Below the pieces are notes generated by a model, which worked only from the letters and a program-made list of their open reading frames with translations, was not told where the DNA came from and ran no database searches. A stretch of 64,000 bases of DNA from Cordylochernes scorpioides (lineage: Eukaryota > Arthropoda > Arachnida > Pseudoscorpiones > Chernetidae): positions 139,957,505-140,021,504 of the forward strand of contig CP092865.1 of assembly GCA_030710605.1 (NCBI GenBank), written 5' to 3'. The position numbers and the translations under genes were made by a program. Below, one piece after another: positions 1-10,426 of this stretch (positions within the stretch are counted from its first letter, which is position 1; every line of letters starts with the position of its first letter).

Positions 1-1037
1 ATTCTGGAAAATGTTCTCTTGATTCTTGCAAATGTCCAACTCCAACAGTAAGTCCAAGTAACCAAACGGAGATCTGGAAAACTTGTAAATACAAAAGTCA
101 AACTGCTTCTTTCTACATGTATAGAGTTGTACTTGTAGTAAAAGCAGTTGCTAACTACCTACCATGATACATAAGGTAATAAGACTATATTCAAATAAAT
201 AAATAGTGTGCGACGTTTAAGTAACAACGCTGTTGCCAAAACATCACACACTATTTATTTATTTGAATTTGGTCTTATTACCTTGTGTTCTTAATCTATA
301 ATCCAAATTTTGTTTTATCTACTGACCATGATTATCATGGCCTGTACCAAAAATACACAAGGAGGGAAGAGAGATAATAAAAATTCCAAAAACATATAAT
401 GCCTTTACATATAACCTCTGTCTTGTTGGATGTTATGTAAGTTTAACTTTATAAGACATGTGAAAAATTGGGGCCAATTCTGGAATAATTAAAAATCAAC
501 GAGAATAGTTGATATTTATTCCGATAGATGCCGCAAGCCATCAGCAACTTTCAGTTGCACGATAAGGAGATGCCTTTTTAATAATTTATTAGACATGTTT
601 TTATAACAAAAATATACGTAGGTCACTCTGAAAGTTGTGCAATGTGAGAAATCCGCCTGTGGGGGGGGTTATTGGCAACTATATATAAAAAAATAAGTCC
701 TTGCTAAATGGTGGGCCAAGTTTGGGTGGCAAAATCCATGGTCGCTATGGCCGATTAAAACCAGTTTCTTTGTTGACTTTGAAACTCTAAGGATGTCCTT
801 TTCACAATAGCAATTCCACGTAATGATTTTTTAAAAGATCTTTTAAAGTAAGTTTAAATAAAAAAATACTGTTTTAAACAAATATCACAAGGTTTTCCAA
901 GTTTACATCTATCATGTACAACAGTTTTTTTTTAGATGTTTTTGAGAATTTAAAAGTGAAAAATTTGATTTTGAAGATGACAAAAGTAGCAGAAGGCCTT
1001 TAACATATGAAAAAATGCAGAAAATCTTATGCTAAGT
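1..1037. other. AT-rich DNA with one short inverted repeat and a dispersed hairpin repeat
   Basis: No coding region is supported here. About 175-290 holds two arms of roughly 40 bp in inverted orientation (each with a TATTTATTTATTTGAAT-like core and a CACACTA box). The centre GTAACAACGCTGTTGCC matches stem II of the hammerhead-like cores found at 1.7-3.6 kb, so this is probably a collapsed pair of the same repeat. About 480-590 carries a dispersed repeat shared with 49.47-49.57 kb (annotated separately). The rest shows nothing recognisable. Confidence 0.5.
480..592 (+). repeat. Dispersed repeat with consecutive short hairpins, copy 1
   Basis: This segment closely matches the one at about 49,465-49,575. 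Both run from a CTGGAA-AATTAAAAATCAACGA motif through GTTGATATTTATTC, a hairpin with a GCAA loop, a second hairpin GCAAC-loop-GTTGC, and end near GGAGATGCCTTTTT. In this copy the first hairpin (GATGCC-GCAA-GCCATC) has one mismatch, whereas the other copy pairs perfectly. No ORF is present. A retroelement 3' end or a small structured RNA repeat is possible, but the family is unidentified. Confidence 0.5.
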
Positions 1038-1157
1038 GTTGGTTTTTGTATATAGAGGTTGTAATATTGTTATTATTGTAAGAAAAGTTCATGTCCAGGA
1101 AATTTATTGTTATCTACTTCCATAGAGTAATTGATATCAGGACATAGATTGTTGAAA
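1038..1157 (-). pseudogene. Penelope-like element RT fragment, inverted partner
   Basis: This is the near-perfect reverse complement of 1186-1305. Read on the minus strand it encodes the same short PLE reverse-transcriptase segment, including the FLDMNL block and a (I/V)YKKPT-like block. It is a truncated, non-functional fragment. The two copies point away from each other around a 28-bp spacer, so their 5'-truncated ends face each other. The same head-to-head layout occurs at 9.66 and 30.3 kb. Confidence 0.65.
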
Positions 1158-1185
1158 GTATCCAATATTTTATGTTCGTTCCTTT

Positions 1186-1325
1186 TTCAACAATCTATGT
1201 CCTGATATCAATTATTCTATGGAAGTAGATAACAACAAATCAATAAATTTCCTGGACATGAACTTATCTTACAGTAATAACAATATTACAACCTCTATAT
1301 ACAAAAAACCAACACATACAGGAAC
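1186..1325 (+). pseudogene. Penelope-like element RT fragment
   Basis: Reading from about 1186 on the plus strand gives a peptide containing FNNLCPDINYSMEV, then INFLDMNLSYSN and SIYKKPTHTGT before a stop. PLE reverse transcriptases carry a conserved FLD block followed about 15-20 residues later by a VYRKPT block, and both are visible here in the right order and spacing. The intact PLE at 30.6-31.6 kb shows the same order (FLDILF, then VYRKPT). Only about 45 codons survive, with no start codon, so this is a remnant. Assignment to PLE rests on these motifs alone. Confidence 0.7.
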
Positions 1326-1699
1326 TTAACTTATTGGAACTATAGCTCACAGCACCATTTCAATCTTATGGTAATTTTAACCCTTTCTGCTCCACAAGCC
1401 ACTGTCAGTGGCTTTATGTTAGGGTTCTCTACCTGGCCACTGATAATGGCTTCTGTGTAAACAAGGGGTGGGGAATGGGGAAGCTGGCACCGATGTCATG
1501 TTTCCAGGAAATCACTGCTGAATCAACCTCCATTCCCTCTCACGTCGATTTAATACTTATTTTGTTTGCATTTTTTCACTTTTTGAATGCCATTTCTACT
1601 TTTATTTTAGTAAAAATGCTGTTACCAAAACATCGCTCCTTATTTATTTATATTTGGTCTTGTTACCTTATGTTTCTAAAGCTATTCAATAGCTTTTTT

Positions 1700-1733
1700 C
1701 TGATGATGGTAACAACGCTGTAACTGAAATGTC
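1700..1733 (+). ncRNA. Hammerhead ribozyme-like motif (PLE type)
   Basis: In order: CTGATGA, a stem II hairpin (GGTAACA/TGTAACT with ACGC loop, imperfect), GAAA, a two-base apical linker and the NUH cleavage triplet GTC ending at 1733. This is the conserved hammerhead catalytic core with a minimal stem III, as known for PLE-associated type I hammerheads. The downstream CACACTATT box is shared with the other cores in this region. Activity is not shown by sequence alone; the stem II mismatch suggests decay. Confidence 0.6.
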
Positions 1734-1931
1734 CCACACTATTCATTTATTTAGATTTGGTTTTGTTACCTTATGTTTCTAATATATAATCCAAATTGTA
1801 CCTTATTAAGGTGTATATAAAAATTGCTATAGAAAAACACGAGGTAATAAGACCAAATCCAAATAAATAGTGTAATATGTTTTGGTAAACACAAGGTAAT
1901 AAGACCAAATCCAAATAAATAAATAGTGTGT

Positions 1932-1966
1932 GACCTTTCGGGTAACAGCGTTGTTACCATCTTCAG
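1932..1966 (-). ncRNA. Hammerhead ribozyme-like motif, minus-strand member of a facing pair
   Basis: On the minus strand: CTGAAGA, stem II GGTAACA-ACGC-TGTTACC (seven perfect pairs), then CGAAA and GGTC. One extra C lies before GAAA, but the core is otherwise complete. It lies 21 bp from a plus-strand core at 1988-2021. The pair forms an inverted repeat extending outward through CACACTATTTATTTATTTGG into sequence ending CAAGGTAATAAGACC on each side. Confidence 0.65.
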
Positions 1967-1987
1967 ACAAAAGTACTGAATCTTTGT

Positions 1988-2021
1988 CTGAAGATGGTAA
2001 CAACCCTGTTACTGAAACGTC
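1988..2021 (+). ncRNA. Hammerhead ribozyme-like motif, plus-strand member of a facing pair
   Basis: CTGAAGA is followed by stem II GGTAACA-ACCC-TGTTACT, then GAAA, CG and the classic GTC triplet ending at 2021. The A-C-G-T between GAA and C is self-complementary, as in minimal stem III hammerheads thought to act as dimers. Stem I would be short (TGT before the core can pair with ACA after the cleavage site). Confidence 0.7.
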
Positions 2022-2424
2022 ACACACTATTTATTTATTTGGATTTGGTCTTATTACCTTGTGTTTATAATCTATAATCCAAATTGTGCCTTATCATTAT
2101 CCACTACAACCTTCCTTTTTCTTTATTTTCCACATTTCTGAGAGACCCACTATCTCATCAGTAACATATTTATAAATCCAACCTAACAAAATAAAAGTTT
2201 TCTTCAATTATGGTAACTTAGCATTTAGAATTTGAGTTTATACATTTTCTTCTGATAAGGCACAATTTGGATTATTCTATATACAGTTACGAGCGTCATG
2301 CGTTCTTAATTCTTCAGTTTTCATCTCTGTCACCGTTTGCTTTTTTTTTGGAATGGCGCTCTCCTATTGGTTGGCTACGATAACGCCACCTTTGCCCCCC
2401 CACTTGCTTTTTGGTTTTTGTAAC

Positions 2425-2602
2425 TATTGTGTTGGAGCGGGTCGCGCCTTAAATAAATGCATATATTAGTTAATAACTAAATGGAATCCTCTCTTTCTTT
2501 TTCCCAGTAAGAGACGCCTACGGAAGCCAACAGTACATAGACAGATAAAGCACATAGGCTATAGTTATTAACTAATATATGCATTTATATAAGGCGCCAA
2601 TT
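2425..2602. repeat. Foldback element with ~37-bp arms
   Basis: The arm at about 2437-2478 (GCGCCTTA, ATAAATGCATATATT, AGTTAATAACT in order) recurs as its reverse complement at about 2563-2600. About 85 bp lie between the arms. No ORF is present. It may be a MITE or a solo pair of retroelement ends; no clear target duplication was found. Confidence 0.5.
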
Positions 2603-2715
2603 TATAATTGTAACAAATAGTATTTGAATAAAAACATTTAATCGGGTAAAACACGGGCGTGGCCCGGGTCATTCAGCTAGTAGATTATAAACACAAGGTA
2701 ATTCAGTACTTTTGT

Positions 2716-2749
2716 CTGAAGATGGTAACAACGCTGTTACCGAAACGTC
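2716..2749 (+). ncRNA. Hammerhead ribozyme-like motif, best-preserved copy of its family
   Basis: All core elements are canonical: CTGAAGA, stem II GGTAACA-ACGC-TGTTACC with seven perfect pairs, GAAA, CG and GTC. It is followed by ACACACTATTTATTTATTTGG and then a segment ending TTACCATGTGTTTAC that the sister copies share. The upstream TTTTGT can form a short stem I with ACA after the cleavage site. Known PLE hammerheads have this layout. There is no nearby intact PLE ORF, so it marks an isolated PLE terminus. Confidence 0.75.
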
Positions 2750-2827
2750 ACACACTATTTATTTATTTGGATTTTGTCTTATTACCATGTGTTTACATTT
2801 TCTTCTGTTTCTTGATTATTATTATTG

Positions 2828-3117
2828 GCGACTCCACGACATTTGGCCTAATCTGAGACTAAGCCTCTCATTGGTCGTGACGTCACGGTAACGCGCGATG
2901 TAAACAAAGGTTATGATTGGTTCATTGTTGTTTTTTTTAAACAAGAATCAATTATTAATAACTTAAATACCTGTGAATACTTTATATTGACACTATATTT
3001 ATAAAGTACTTTTTATTTTTATTATTTTATATTATCCTTTGTTTACATCGCACGTCACCATGACATCACGACCAATGAGAGCATAGTCTCAGATTGGGCC
3101 AAATTTCGTGAACTCAC
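2828..3117. mobile_element. Foldback/MITE with ~85-bp terminal inverted repeats
   Basis: The left arm (about 2830-2910) contains ACGACATTTGGCC, TCTGAGACTA, TCATTGGTCGTGA and TGTAAACAAAGG in order. The right arm (about 3036-3115) is its diverged reverse complement, beginning CCTTTGTTTACATCGC and ending near TCGTGAACTCACCC. The centre is AT-rich and non-coding. The flanks are both ATT-rich, which hides any target duplication. It is a non-autonomous DNA element of unassigned superfamily. Confidence 0.65.
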
Positions 3118-3486
3118 CCATTATTATTGCCACATCGAAAATTAGGGAAGACCAACTTTGGGATGAGACAGAAATTTATTTCAGGCAAAAAAAAACTATG
3201 AATGGTAAACAAAAGCAATGTGGGAAGATTACAGAGTATAAAATATAAACATAAAAATGATACTCTGTTAATAAAATAAAAAATACTTCGCTACATTATT
3301 GTTATCTTTGTGTTGAGAGAAAGAAAAAATGTGGATCAGGCTCAATTCAACAATAAAAGACACACTCACTTGTCCTTGAATTTAGGAATTAGTTTCTAAA
3401 TATTTTCAAAAATGATAAAGCACAATTTGGATTATAGATTATAATACAAGAAAATAAGACCTAATCCAAATAATTTATTAGTGTGT

Positions 3487-3520
3487 GACATTTCGGCAAC
3501 AGCATTGTCACCATCATCAG
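3487..3520 (-). ncRNA. Hammerhead ribozyme-like motif, minus-strand member of second facing pair
   Basis: On the minus strand: CTGATGA, stem II GGTGACA-ATGC-TGTTGCC (one G-U-type position, otherwise paired), GAAA, TG and TC. Its stem II differs from the 2-kb family by paired substitutions (GGTGACA/TGTTGCC against GGTAACA/TGTTACC), which keeps pairing. It forms an inverted pair with 3567-3600. Confidence 0.7.
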
Positions 3521-3566
3521 ACCAAAATAATAAATGATTTATTCATTTATACATTTATTCTTTTGT

Positions 3567-3600
3567 CTGATGATGGTGACAATGCTGTTGCCGAAACGTC
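3567..3600 (+). ncRNA. Hammerhead ribozyme-like motif, plus-strand member of second facing pair
   Basis: CTGATGA, stem II GGTGACA-ATGC-TGTTGCC, GAAA, CG and GTC are all present and in order. The outer arms of the pair (about 3430-3486 and 3601-3645) are inverted copies ending in AATAAGACCTAATCC-like sequence. No PLE coding sequence remains next to it. Confidence 0.75.
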
Positions 3601-3719
3601 ACACGCTAATAAATTATTTGGATTAGGTCTTATTTTCTTGTATAAAGATTTTCAAAAAAATTATCCTCATAGTGCATTTGGTACAGGCCATGATAATAAT
3701 GATGGGAAGAAGTAGGCGA

Positions 3720-4060
3720 CTGCTTTTACTGTAAGTGTACCACATATCTACACATGTGAAAATATGTTCGACTTTTGCACTTACAAGTGTGACAGAGCCC
3801 CTTTTGGTTACTTGCACTCATTGGTGGGGTCAGACTTTTGCAAGAATCAGGGGCCATTGGAGCATTTTTTAATAAGAAAAAAAGTGTTGAATGTGGATTT
3901 CAATTCTGGGTCATAGTGATTGAAAAAGAAAAGTTTAACCAATTATCCACCTATCCCTGGCTTCTAAAGATGTGTGAATAAACCTGAACTATTAGGCCAT
4001 ATAAAGTGAATTCTCTAATAGATTATCTCAAACCCTCTATTCATCATTCTTATCATGGTA
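3720..4060. other. No gene seen
   Basis: This is AT-rich sequence between the PLE-derived pair and the MITE satellite. No protein similarity, repeat or RNA motif was recognised. Confidence 0.5.
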
Positions 4061-7010
4061 GAGTAGAACATACTCCATGAGAAGACACTCTCACTAGAAG
4101 ACACCTCTCTAAAAAGGACAGTTTTAATCTCCAAATTATCAGTTTCACTAAATATCAACTCTCCGGTAAGAGGACACCTCTCTACAAAGAACAGTTTTCA
4201 ATGGCAAAATTACCAGTTTCACTAAATATCAACTCTCCGGTAAGAGGACACATCTCTACAAAGGACAGTTTTCAATGGCAAAATTACCAGTTTCACTAAA
4301 TATCAACTCTCCGGTAAAAGGACACCTCTCTACAAAGGACAGTTTTCAATGGCAAAATTATCAGTTTCACTAAATATCAACTCTCCAGTAAGAGGACACC
4401 TCTCTACAAAGGACAGTTTTCAATGGAAAAATTACCAGTTTCACTAAATATCAACTCTCCGGTAAGAGGACACATCTCTACAAAGGACAGTTTTCAATGA
4501 CAAAATTACCAGTTTCACTAAATATCAACTCTACAGTAAGAGGACACCTCTCTACAAAGGACAGTTTTCATTGCCAAAAATGACCAGTTCCACTAAATAT
4601 CAACTCTCCAGTAAGAGGACACATCTCTACAAAGGACAGTTTTCAATGGCAAAATTATCAGTTTCACTAAATATCAACTCTCCAGTAAGAGGACACCTCT
4701 CTACAAAGGACAGTTTTCAATGGAAAAATTACCAGTTTCACTAAATATCAACTCTGCTGTAAGAGGACACCTCTCTACAAAGGACAGTTTTCATCGCCAA
4801 AATATCAATTTCACTAAATATCAACTCTCCGGTAAGAGGACACCTCTCTACAAAGGACAGTTTTCAATGGAAAAATTACCAGTTTCACTAAATATCAACT
4901 CTGCTGTAAGAGGACACCTCTCTACAAAGGACAGTTTTCATCGCCAAAATATCAATTTCACTAAATATCAACTCTCCAGTAAGAGGACACCTCTCTACAA
5001 AGGACAGTTTTCAATGGAAAAATTACCAGTTTCACTAAATATCAACTCTGCTGTAAGAGGACACCTCTCTACAAAGGACAGTTTTCATCGCCAAAATATC
5101 AATTTCACTAAATATCAACTCTACGGTAAAAGGACACCTCTCTACAAAGGACAGTTTTCAATGGCAAAATTACCAGTTTCACTAAATATCAACTCTCCGG
5201 TAAGAGGATACCTCTCTACAAAGGACAGTTTTCATCGCCAACATATCAATTTCACTAAATATCAACTCTCCGGTAAAAGGACACCTCTCTACAAAGGACA
5301 GTTTTCATCGCCAACATATCAATTTCACTAAATATCAACTCTCCGGTAAGAGGACACCTCTCTACAAAGGACAGTTTTCATCGCCAACATATCAATTTCA
5401 CTAAATATCAACTCTCCGGTTAGAGGACAATTCTCTCTAAAAACACTAAAAAGGTAGTTTCAATTGTCAAAATTACCAGTTTCACTAAATATCAACTCTT
5501 CGGTAAGAGGACACCTCTCTACAAAGGACAGTTTTCATTGCCAACATATCAATTTCACTAAATATCAACTCTCCGGTAAGAGGACAATTCTCTCTAAAAA
5601 CACTAAAAAGGTAGTTTCAATTGTCAAAATTACTAGTTTCACTAAATATCAACTCTTCGGTAAGAGGACACCTCTCTACAAAGGACAGTTTTCATCGCCA
5701 ACATATCAATTTCACTAAATATCAACTCTCCGGTAAGAGGACAATTCTCTCTAAAAACACTAAAAAGGTAGTTTCAATTGTCAAAATTACCAGTTTCACT
5801 AAATATCAACTCTCCGGTAAGAGGACACCTCTCTACAAAGGACAGTTTTCATCGCCAACATATCAATTTCACTAAATATCAACTCTCCGGTAAGAGGACA
5901 ATTCTCTCTAAAAACACTAAAAAGGTAGTTTCAATTGTCAAAATTACCAGTTTCACTAAATATCAACTCTCCGGTAAGAGGACACCTCTCTACAAAGGAC
6001 AGTTTTCATCGCCAACATATCAATTTCACTAAATATCAACTCTCCGGTAAGAGGACAATTCTCTCTAAAAACACTAAAAGGGTAGTTTCAATTGTCAAAA
6101 TTACCAGTTTCACTAAATATCAACTCTCCGGTAAAAGGACACTTCTCTCTAAAAACACTTTTAGTCTCTAAAAACACCTTTTAGGGTAGTTTTAATTATC
6201 AAAATACCAGTTTCACTAAATATCAACTCTCCGGTAAGAGGACAATTCTCTCTAAAAACACTAAAAGGGTAGTTTCAATTGTCAAAATTACCAGTTTCAC
6301 TAAATATCAACTCTCCGTTAAAAGGACACTTCTCTCTAAAAACACTTTTAGTCTCTAAAAATACCTTTTAGGGTAGTTTTAATTATCAAAATACCAGTTT
6401 CACTAAATATCAACTCTCTGGTAAGAGGACAATTCTCTCTAAAAACACTAAAAGGGTAGTTTCAATTGTCAAAATTACCAGTTTCACTAAATATCAACTC
6501 TCCGGTAAAAGGACACTTCTCTCTAAAAACACTTTTAGTCTCTAAAAATATCTTTTAGGGTAGTTTTAATTATCAAAATACCAGTTTCACTAAATATCAA
6601 CTCTCCGGTAAGAGGACAATTCTCTCTAAAAACACTAAAAGGGTAGTTTCAATTGTCAAAATTACCAGTTTCACTAAATATCAACTCTCCGGTAAAAGGA
6701 CACTTCTCTCTAAAAACACTTTTAGTCTCTAAAAACACCTTTTAGGGTAGTTTTAATTATCAAAATACCAGTTTCACTAAATATCAACTCTCCGGTAAGA
6801 GGACAATTCTCTCTAAAAACACTAAAAGGGTAGTTTCAATTGTCAAAATTACCAGTTTCACTAAATATCAACTCTCCGTTAAAAGGACACTTCTCTCTAA
6901 AAACACTTTTAGTCTCTAAAAATACCTTTTAGGGTAGTTTTAATTATCAAAATACCAGTTTCACTAAATATCAACTCTCCGGTAAGAGGAGACCTCTCTC
7001 TAGACGCTAC
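4061..7010. repeat. MITE-derived satellite with 74-, 157- and 187-bp periods
   Basis: The array begins immediately after TA at 4059-4060 with GAGTAGAAC and ends near 7000. From 4.1 to 5.4 kb the unit is 74 bp, measured by the recurrence of ACAGTTTTCA at 4200, 4274 and 4348. From 5.4 to 6.1 kb a 157-bp compound unit recurs (5464, 5621, 5778, 5935). From 6.1 to 7.0 kb a 187-bp compound unit recurs (CTTTTAGTCTC at 6158, 6345, 6532, 6719, 6906). All units share the core CACTAAATATCAACTCTCCG. The 74-bp block gives long open frames with repeated peptides such as GQFSMEKLPVSLN. These are by-products of repetition, not evidence of a protein. The left terminus matches the terminus of the simple MITE at 7419, so the array probably expanded inside such an element. 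Confidence 0.85.
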
Positions 7011-7249
7011 TTTGGTTCTCCATATGTTTCCAGGATAGGTCACACCAAATCAAGGTTGTCACCAATGTCCAACCTCCACTCTGTAACAGAAATGGAAGAA
7101 TAGTTTTTTCAAGAAAGACTTCTTCAGAATATTTTTTCTATCTCCAGATGACCATTTATCCAATAGGTTGATACTCACAGTAACTTTTACGGAAGGTCAG
7201 TAAACTGCTCATAATCCTTTCTGATTGGCCATCAAAAACAATGTGATGT

Positions 7250-7303
7250 GGTTAGGTATGGTTAGGTTAGGTTACATTAATTTAGGTTAGGTTAGGTTAG
7301 GCT
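7250..7303 (+). repeat. Interstitial TTAGG-type pentamer tract
   Basis: Short runs of TTAGG in tandem (three units near 7285-7301, others at 7257-7277) are separated by a few diverged bases. TTAGG is the canonical telomere repeat of many arthropods. The tract is only about 50 bp and is surrounded by repeats, so it is an internal remnant or a chance-amplified pentamer, not a telomere. Confidence 0.5.
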
Positions 7304-7418
7304 CCGAGTGAATGCCAATGATTGGACCACCACTTAGAAAAGGTCCTTGCGACCACTGATTTTATTGTATATAATAATTTTTAGTTGGTTTTTTAAATCA
7401 TCTGGCTTTACACCAATA

Positions 7419-7592
7419 GAGTAGAACTTCACTGTGAGGACACTCGCGCTAGAGGACACCTCTCTATAAAGGACAGTTTTCATTTGCAAAATAACGATTT
7501 TTATATTCAACAACTCTCTGGTAAGAGGACACTTCTATCTAAAGGACACTTTGACTCTGCAAATAGGTGTCCTTTACAGGGAGGTTCTACTG
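7419..7592. mobile_element. 174-bp MITE with TA target duplication (Tc1/mariner/pogo type)
   Basis: The element starts GAGTAGAAC and ends GTTCTACTG. Both sides are flanked by TA (7417-7418 and 7593-7594). The inverted ends extend inward over about 28 bp with mismatches (GTGAGGACAC against the complement of GTGTCCTTTACAGGG). Inside are the boxes GGACAGTTTTCA and CAACTCTCTGGTAAGAGGACA that make up the 4.06-7.0 kb satellite unit. TA duplication and short inverted ends point to the Tc1/mariner/pogo superfamily; the family name is not determined. Confidence 0.75.
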
Positions 7593-7599
7593 TATATTC

Positions 7600-9647
7600 A
7601 TACTACAATGTCATTGCCACAAATCTCCAAAAATATCTACTTTTGTCAACTACCATGCCCTCTAAGATAATAAAAATAACATTTAAAAACACCAACTAAA
7701 TCATTTTGTTTGTGTATTTTATGAGTTACTTTGGAAATAAAGATTTTGTATACTAAATTATTATTTAAATGACTTTAATAAACAATATTTTGAATATATA
7801 TATGACAACACAAGATGTTAATAAAAACATTTATGATAGATTAAAAATATAAGTGTGATTATAAGATATTAATATTTAAATTGTGTAAGTTTTTGATTAT
7901 GTTTTGATAATAAATATGAGTAAAAAGGTTAACTATTTATTCATGCAATGTCCATGCCAGAAAAAAAAAAATTATACAAACGAACCTGAATCCATTTTCA
8001 AAAGGACATTCCCAAACGATTGTTTTCAACTGCAGCTTGACAGCAGATGAAATCGTCAGCGTTGCCTGGATGTTTACCCGAAACTTATGTTTGGTATCGA
8101 TTTTTCAATGAGTATTTTATTACTAATTTGTTTTAGTTTTTTTTTTTTTTTCGCAGAATTTTGAATTTAAAATTTAAAGAATATTGAAGAAATCTCTATT
8201 TTTGTTTTAAAAATTATTTTTTATACTTGGAAATTATATTTATTAATTATAACTTCAATGATTTTATTAAATGTATTATTTGAAATTTAATGTGTTATTA
8301 TTTAATATATAATGTATTAATTTGTTTCCATTTTCATTTTATTTTAGTAATATGAATTGTAATTGTAGTTAATAAATTAATTTCAGCAATGAAGGATTAC
8401 ACACTTCTGTGAAACATTTAATATTAAGTTTATTGCATCATTTGGCGCATAATTTTTTTTTTTTTTAGATCGAAATGATGTTGCTTCAGCCAATAAAATA
8501 TTGCGAGTAGGAAATATTCAAAATATACACACGCGAGTTTTAAATATATATGAATAAAAAATACTGTAGTTGATTCTTTGTTTTGATTTAGTTTGATCAT
8601 TTCTATTTCATCTAAAAATTTTATTTAGAGTTCTGAACGATCTTAGATCTAGAAGGCCATCCATTTTTGGTCGATTAGTCAGAGCCAAAGGCAGTCAGTC
8701 AGTTCTGTGAACGAAATTTTTGTTTTTATTTTAGTATTCAGTCTTTTAAATATTTTATGTATAGTAGGGGGAGTTTTCTTTTTAGTTGAGAACCCAAGAT
8801 CATATTTTTATAACTATTCCAAAATTTTTACTTTATAAGGAAATTTTTCTTCTCCAAATTAATAGTTTAGTTAAGGAATTAGTTTGTTGCTATATTTTTT
8901 AATTTTTAACAAGATTGAGTGAAAAAATATACTAACCTCATTTTTTTTTTTGTAAGGAGGAAGCCTCATTTAAAACTATTCGAAATAAATTTTATATAGA
9001 AAATATTTCTGAATTTATATTTTTGTGGAAGAATCTCTTAAACAGAACCTGTTTTTGTACATAATTGAATCCCCATATTCCCAGTTCATGGCTCTTTGCT
9101 AAGTAGTAACTTTTCAAATGCTACATCTGCTCAGTCTTTTAATGTTATCTCGCCTTTATCGAGGTTTTTGAAAAAAAAAAAATTTGAGATTTTTAAATAT
9201 GAAATGAAAATTTTTACAAAGATAAATCAAATTACAAGCCTTATTTGATTTTTAAAGTATTGAGTATCTCAAATACAAAGTACAGAAATTTAATGTTTAG
9301 TGTTTTTATTAGCTTTGTGACTACAGTAAAATCTCTTTTATTAAAAAGAAAGATTGAATTAAGCCTTTAACAAAATTATCCACTTAGACTGGTATGATTC
9401 TGTTTATAATCAAAACACTCAACCTTACATAAGCTAATAGCCAGATAAAAATGAGAAAATCCATGGAACTCGGCCAAATAACTTTTTACGAAGTTCTACT
9501 TTGCATAAAGACCAAAAAAAACTTGCTTGGAAACATAAAATGTTAAGGAACTTTAAGGGTTGAAGATGTATTGCTTACTAGAAAATACAAAAGTCAGCGT
9601 TCTTCAAGGTTCAATTACAGGTTCCACTATCAATTTTGATGGATACA
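7600..9647. other. AT-rich DNA, no gene seen
   Basis: Long A and T runs and several homopolymers (for example near 8138 and 8452) occur, with no sustained open frame, tandem repeat or inverted pair that I can support. It is probably ancient decayed repeat or intergenic DNA. Confidence 0.45.
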
Positions 9648-9713
9648 TCAATGATAACTTTTAAAAGAGAAAACGAAAATATAGCGTGGTGAGTTTCTTT
9701 TTATTAAAATTAC

Positions 9714-9742
9714 AAGCTTTCAAGCAAAATGCTTTTCATCAG
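9714..9742 (-). ncRNA. Hammerhead ribozyme-like motif at PLE 3' end (left arm)
   Basis: On the minus strand: CTGATGA, stem II AAGCA-TTT-TGCTT, GAAA and GCTT. AAGCTT is palindromic, which allows a minimal stem III or a dimeric hammerhead. It is followed by GTAATTTTAATAAAAAGAAAC, which leads to the element terminus. Confidence 0.65.
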
Positions 9743-10076
9743 GTAATCCAAAAATATATATATATATGTGGAGAGGTAAATACATCCACCTAAGTAAGAT
9801 TTGAAAATTAAAATTAAAGCGGAATTGCCACGAACAAGCACGCATCAACACACCCAGAGAGCGAGCGAGAAATTCAGTTTAAAATAAGTTTAAAACAAAT
9901 AAAATATATACATAATTCGGGAAAACACTTGAGGTTAAACTTCCCTATGCGGGGTCCATGCTATTACAAAAAGCTATGTACTGCGGGGGTAGTTCTATTT
10001 TTCTATTGAGGCTTGGAATTTTATTGGAAACCAAAGCCTCCAGGACCAGTCGTTGATATTTTCCGCTTATGTTACT

Positions 10077-10426
10077 CTAAATACATCGGGTGTCTGTGAA
10101 ATCAAATGAATGCTGTGTTTCTGCCATGTGCTGATAAATCTGGGAACGGCTGTCTTTGTTCATGATGTTTCTATTGTGTTCTTTAGTCCTGATTTCTATG
10201 GTTCTGCCGGTTTCACCAACATAATGTAGTTCGCAATTTGAGCATTTAATTTTGTACACTGCGTTAGAGGCGGATAGTGGGTCCTGCTTTTTAGTACTTT
10301 TTGTGATGGGATGCCGGAGTTTGAGTTCGACGGAAGGTGAATTACTAAAATGCGTGTGAACACCGTATTTTCTCAAGAAACGGGCAATATCGACGTTGGT
10401 TTCGGAATACGGGAGAACGCAAGTCG
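10077..10426 (-). pseudogene. PLE C-terminal GIY-YIG endonuclease, 5'-truncated (left copy)
   Basis: In PLEs this domain is the GIY-YIG nuclease that nicks target DNA; it follows the reverse transcriptase in the same protein. Open reading continues upstream of the first ATG to the junction at 10,426, giving about 116 residues. They begin in the linker after the RT (motif LPYSETNVDIARFLRKYG) and continue through VYKIKCSNC (CxxC), YVGETGR and KEH, the expected GIY-YIG signature. The right-hand copy continues past FDFTDTRCI with YSNISGKYQRLVLEAL, whereas the left copy reaches a stop there, so this one is C-terminally broken as well. It lacks the RT and cannot act alone. Confidence 0.8.

Noticed and set aside
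4720-5331. 203-codon frame of repeated KLPVSLN...RTPLYKGQFS peptide
   Set aside because: It lies wholly within the 74-bp satellite and owes its length to repetition of a stop-free unit; copies vary at all codon positions.
4061-7010. CRISPR-like array (regular repeats)
   Set aside because: There are no unique spacers between repeats, the units are contiguous, and the DNA is clearly animal and transposon-rich.
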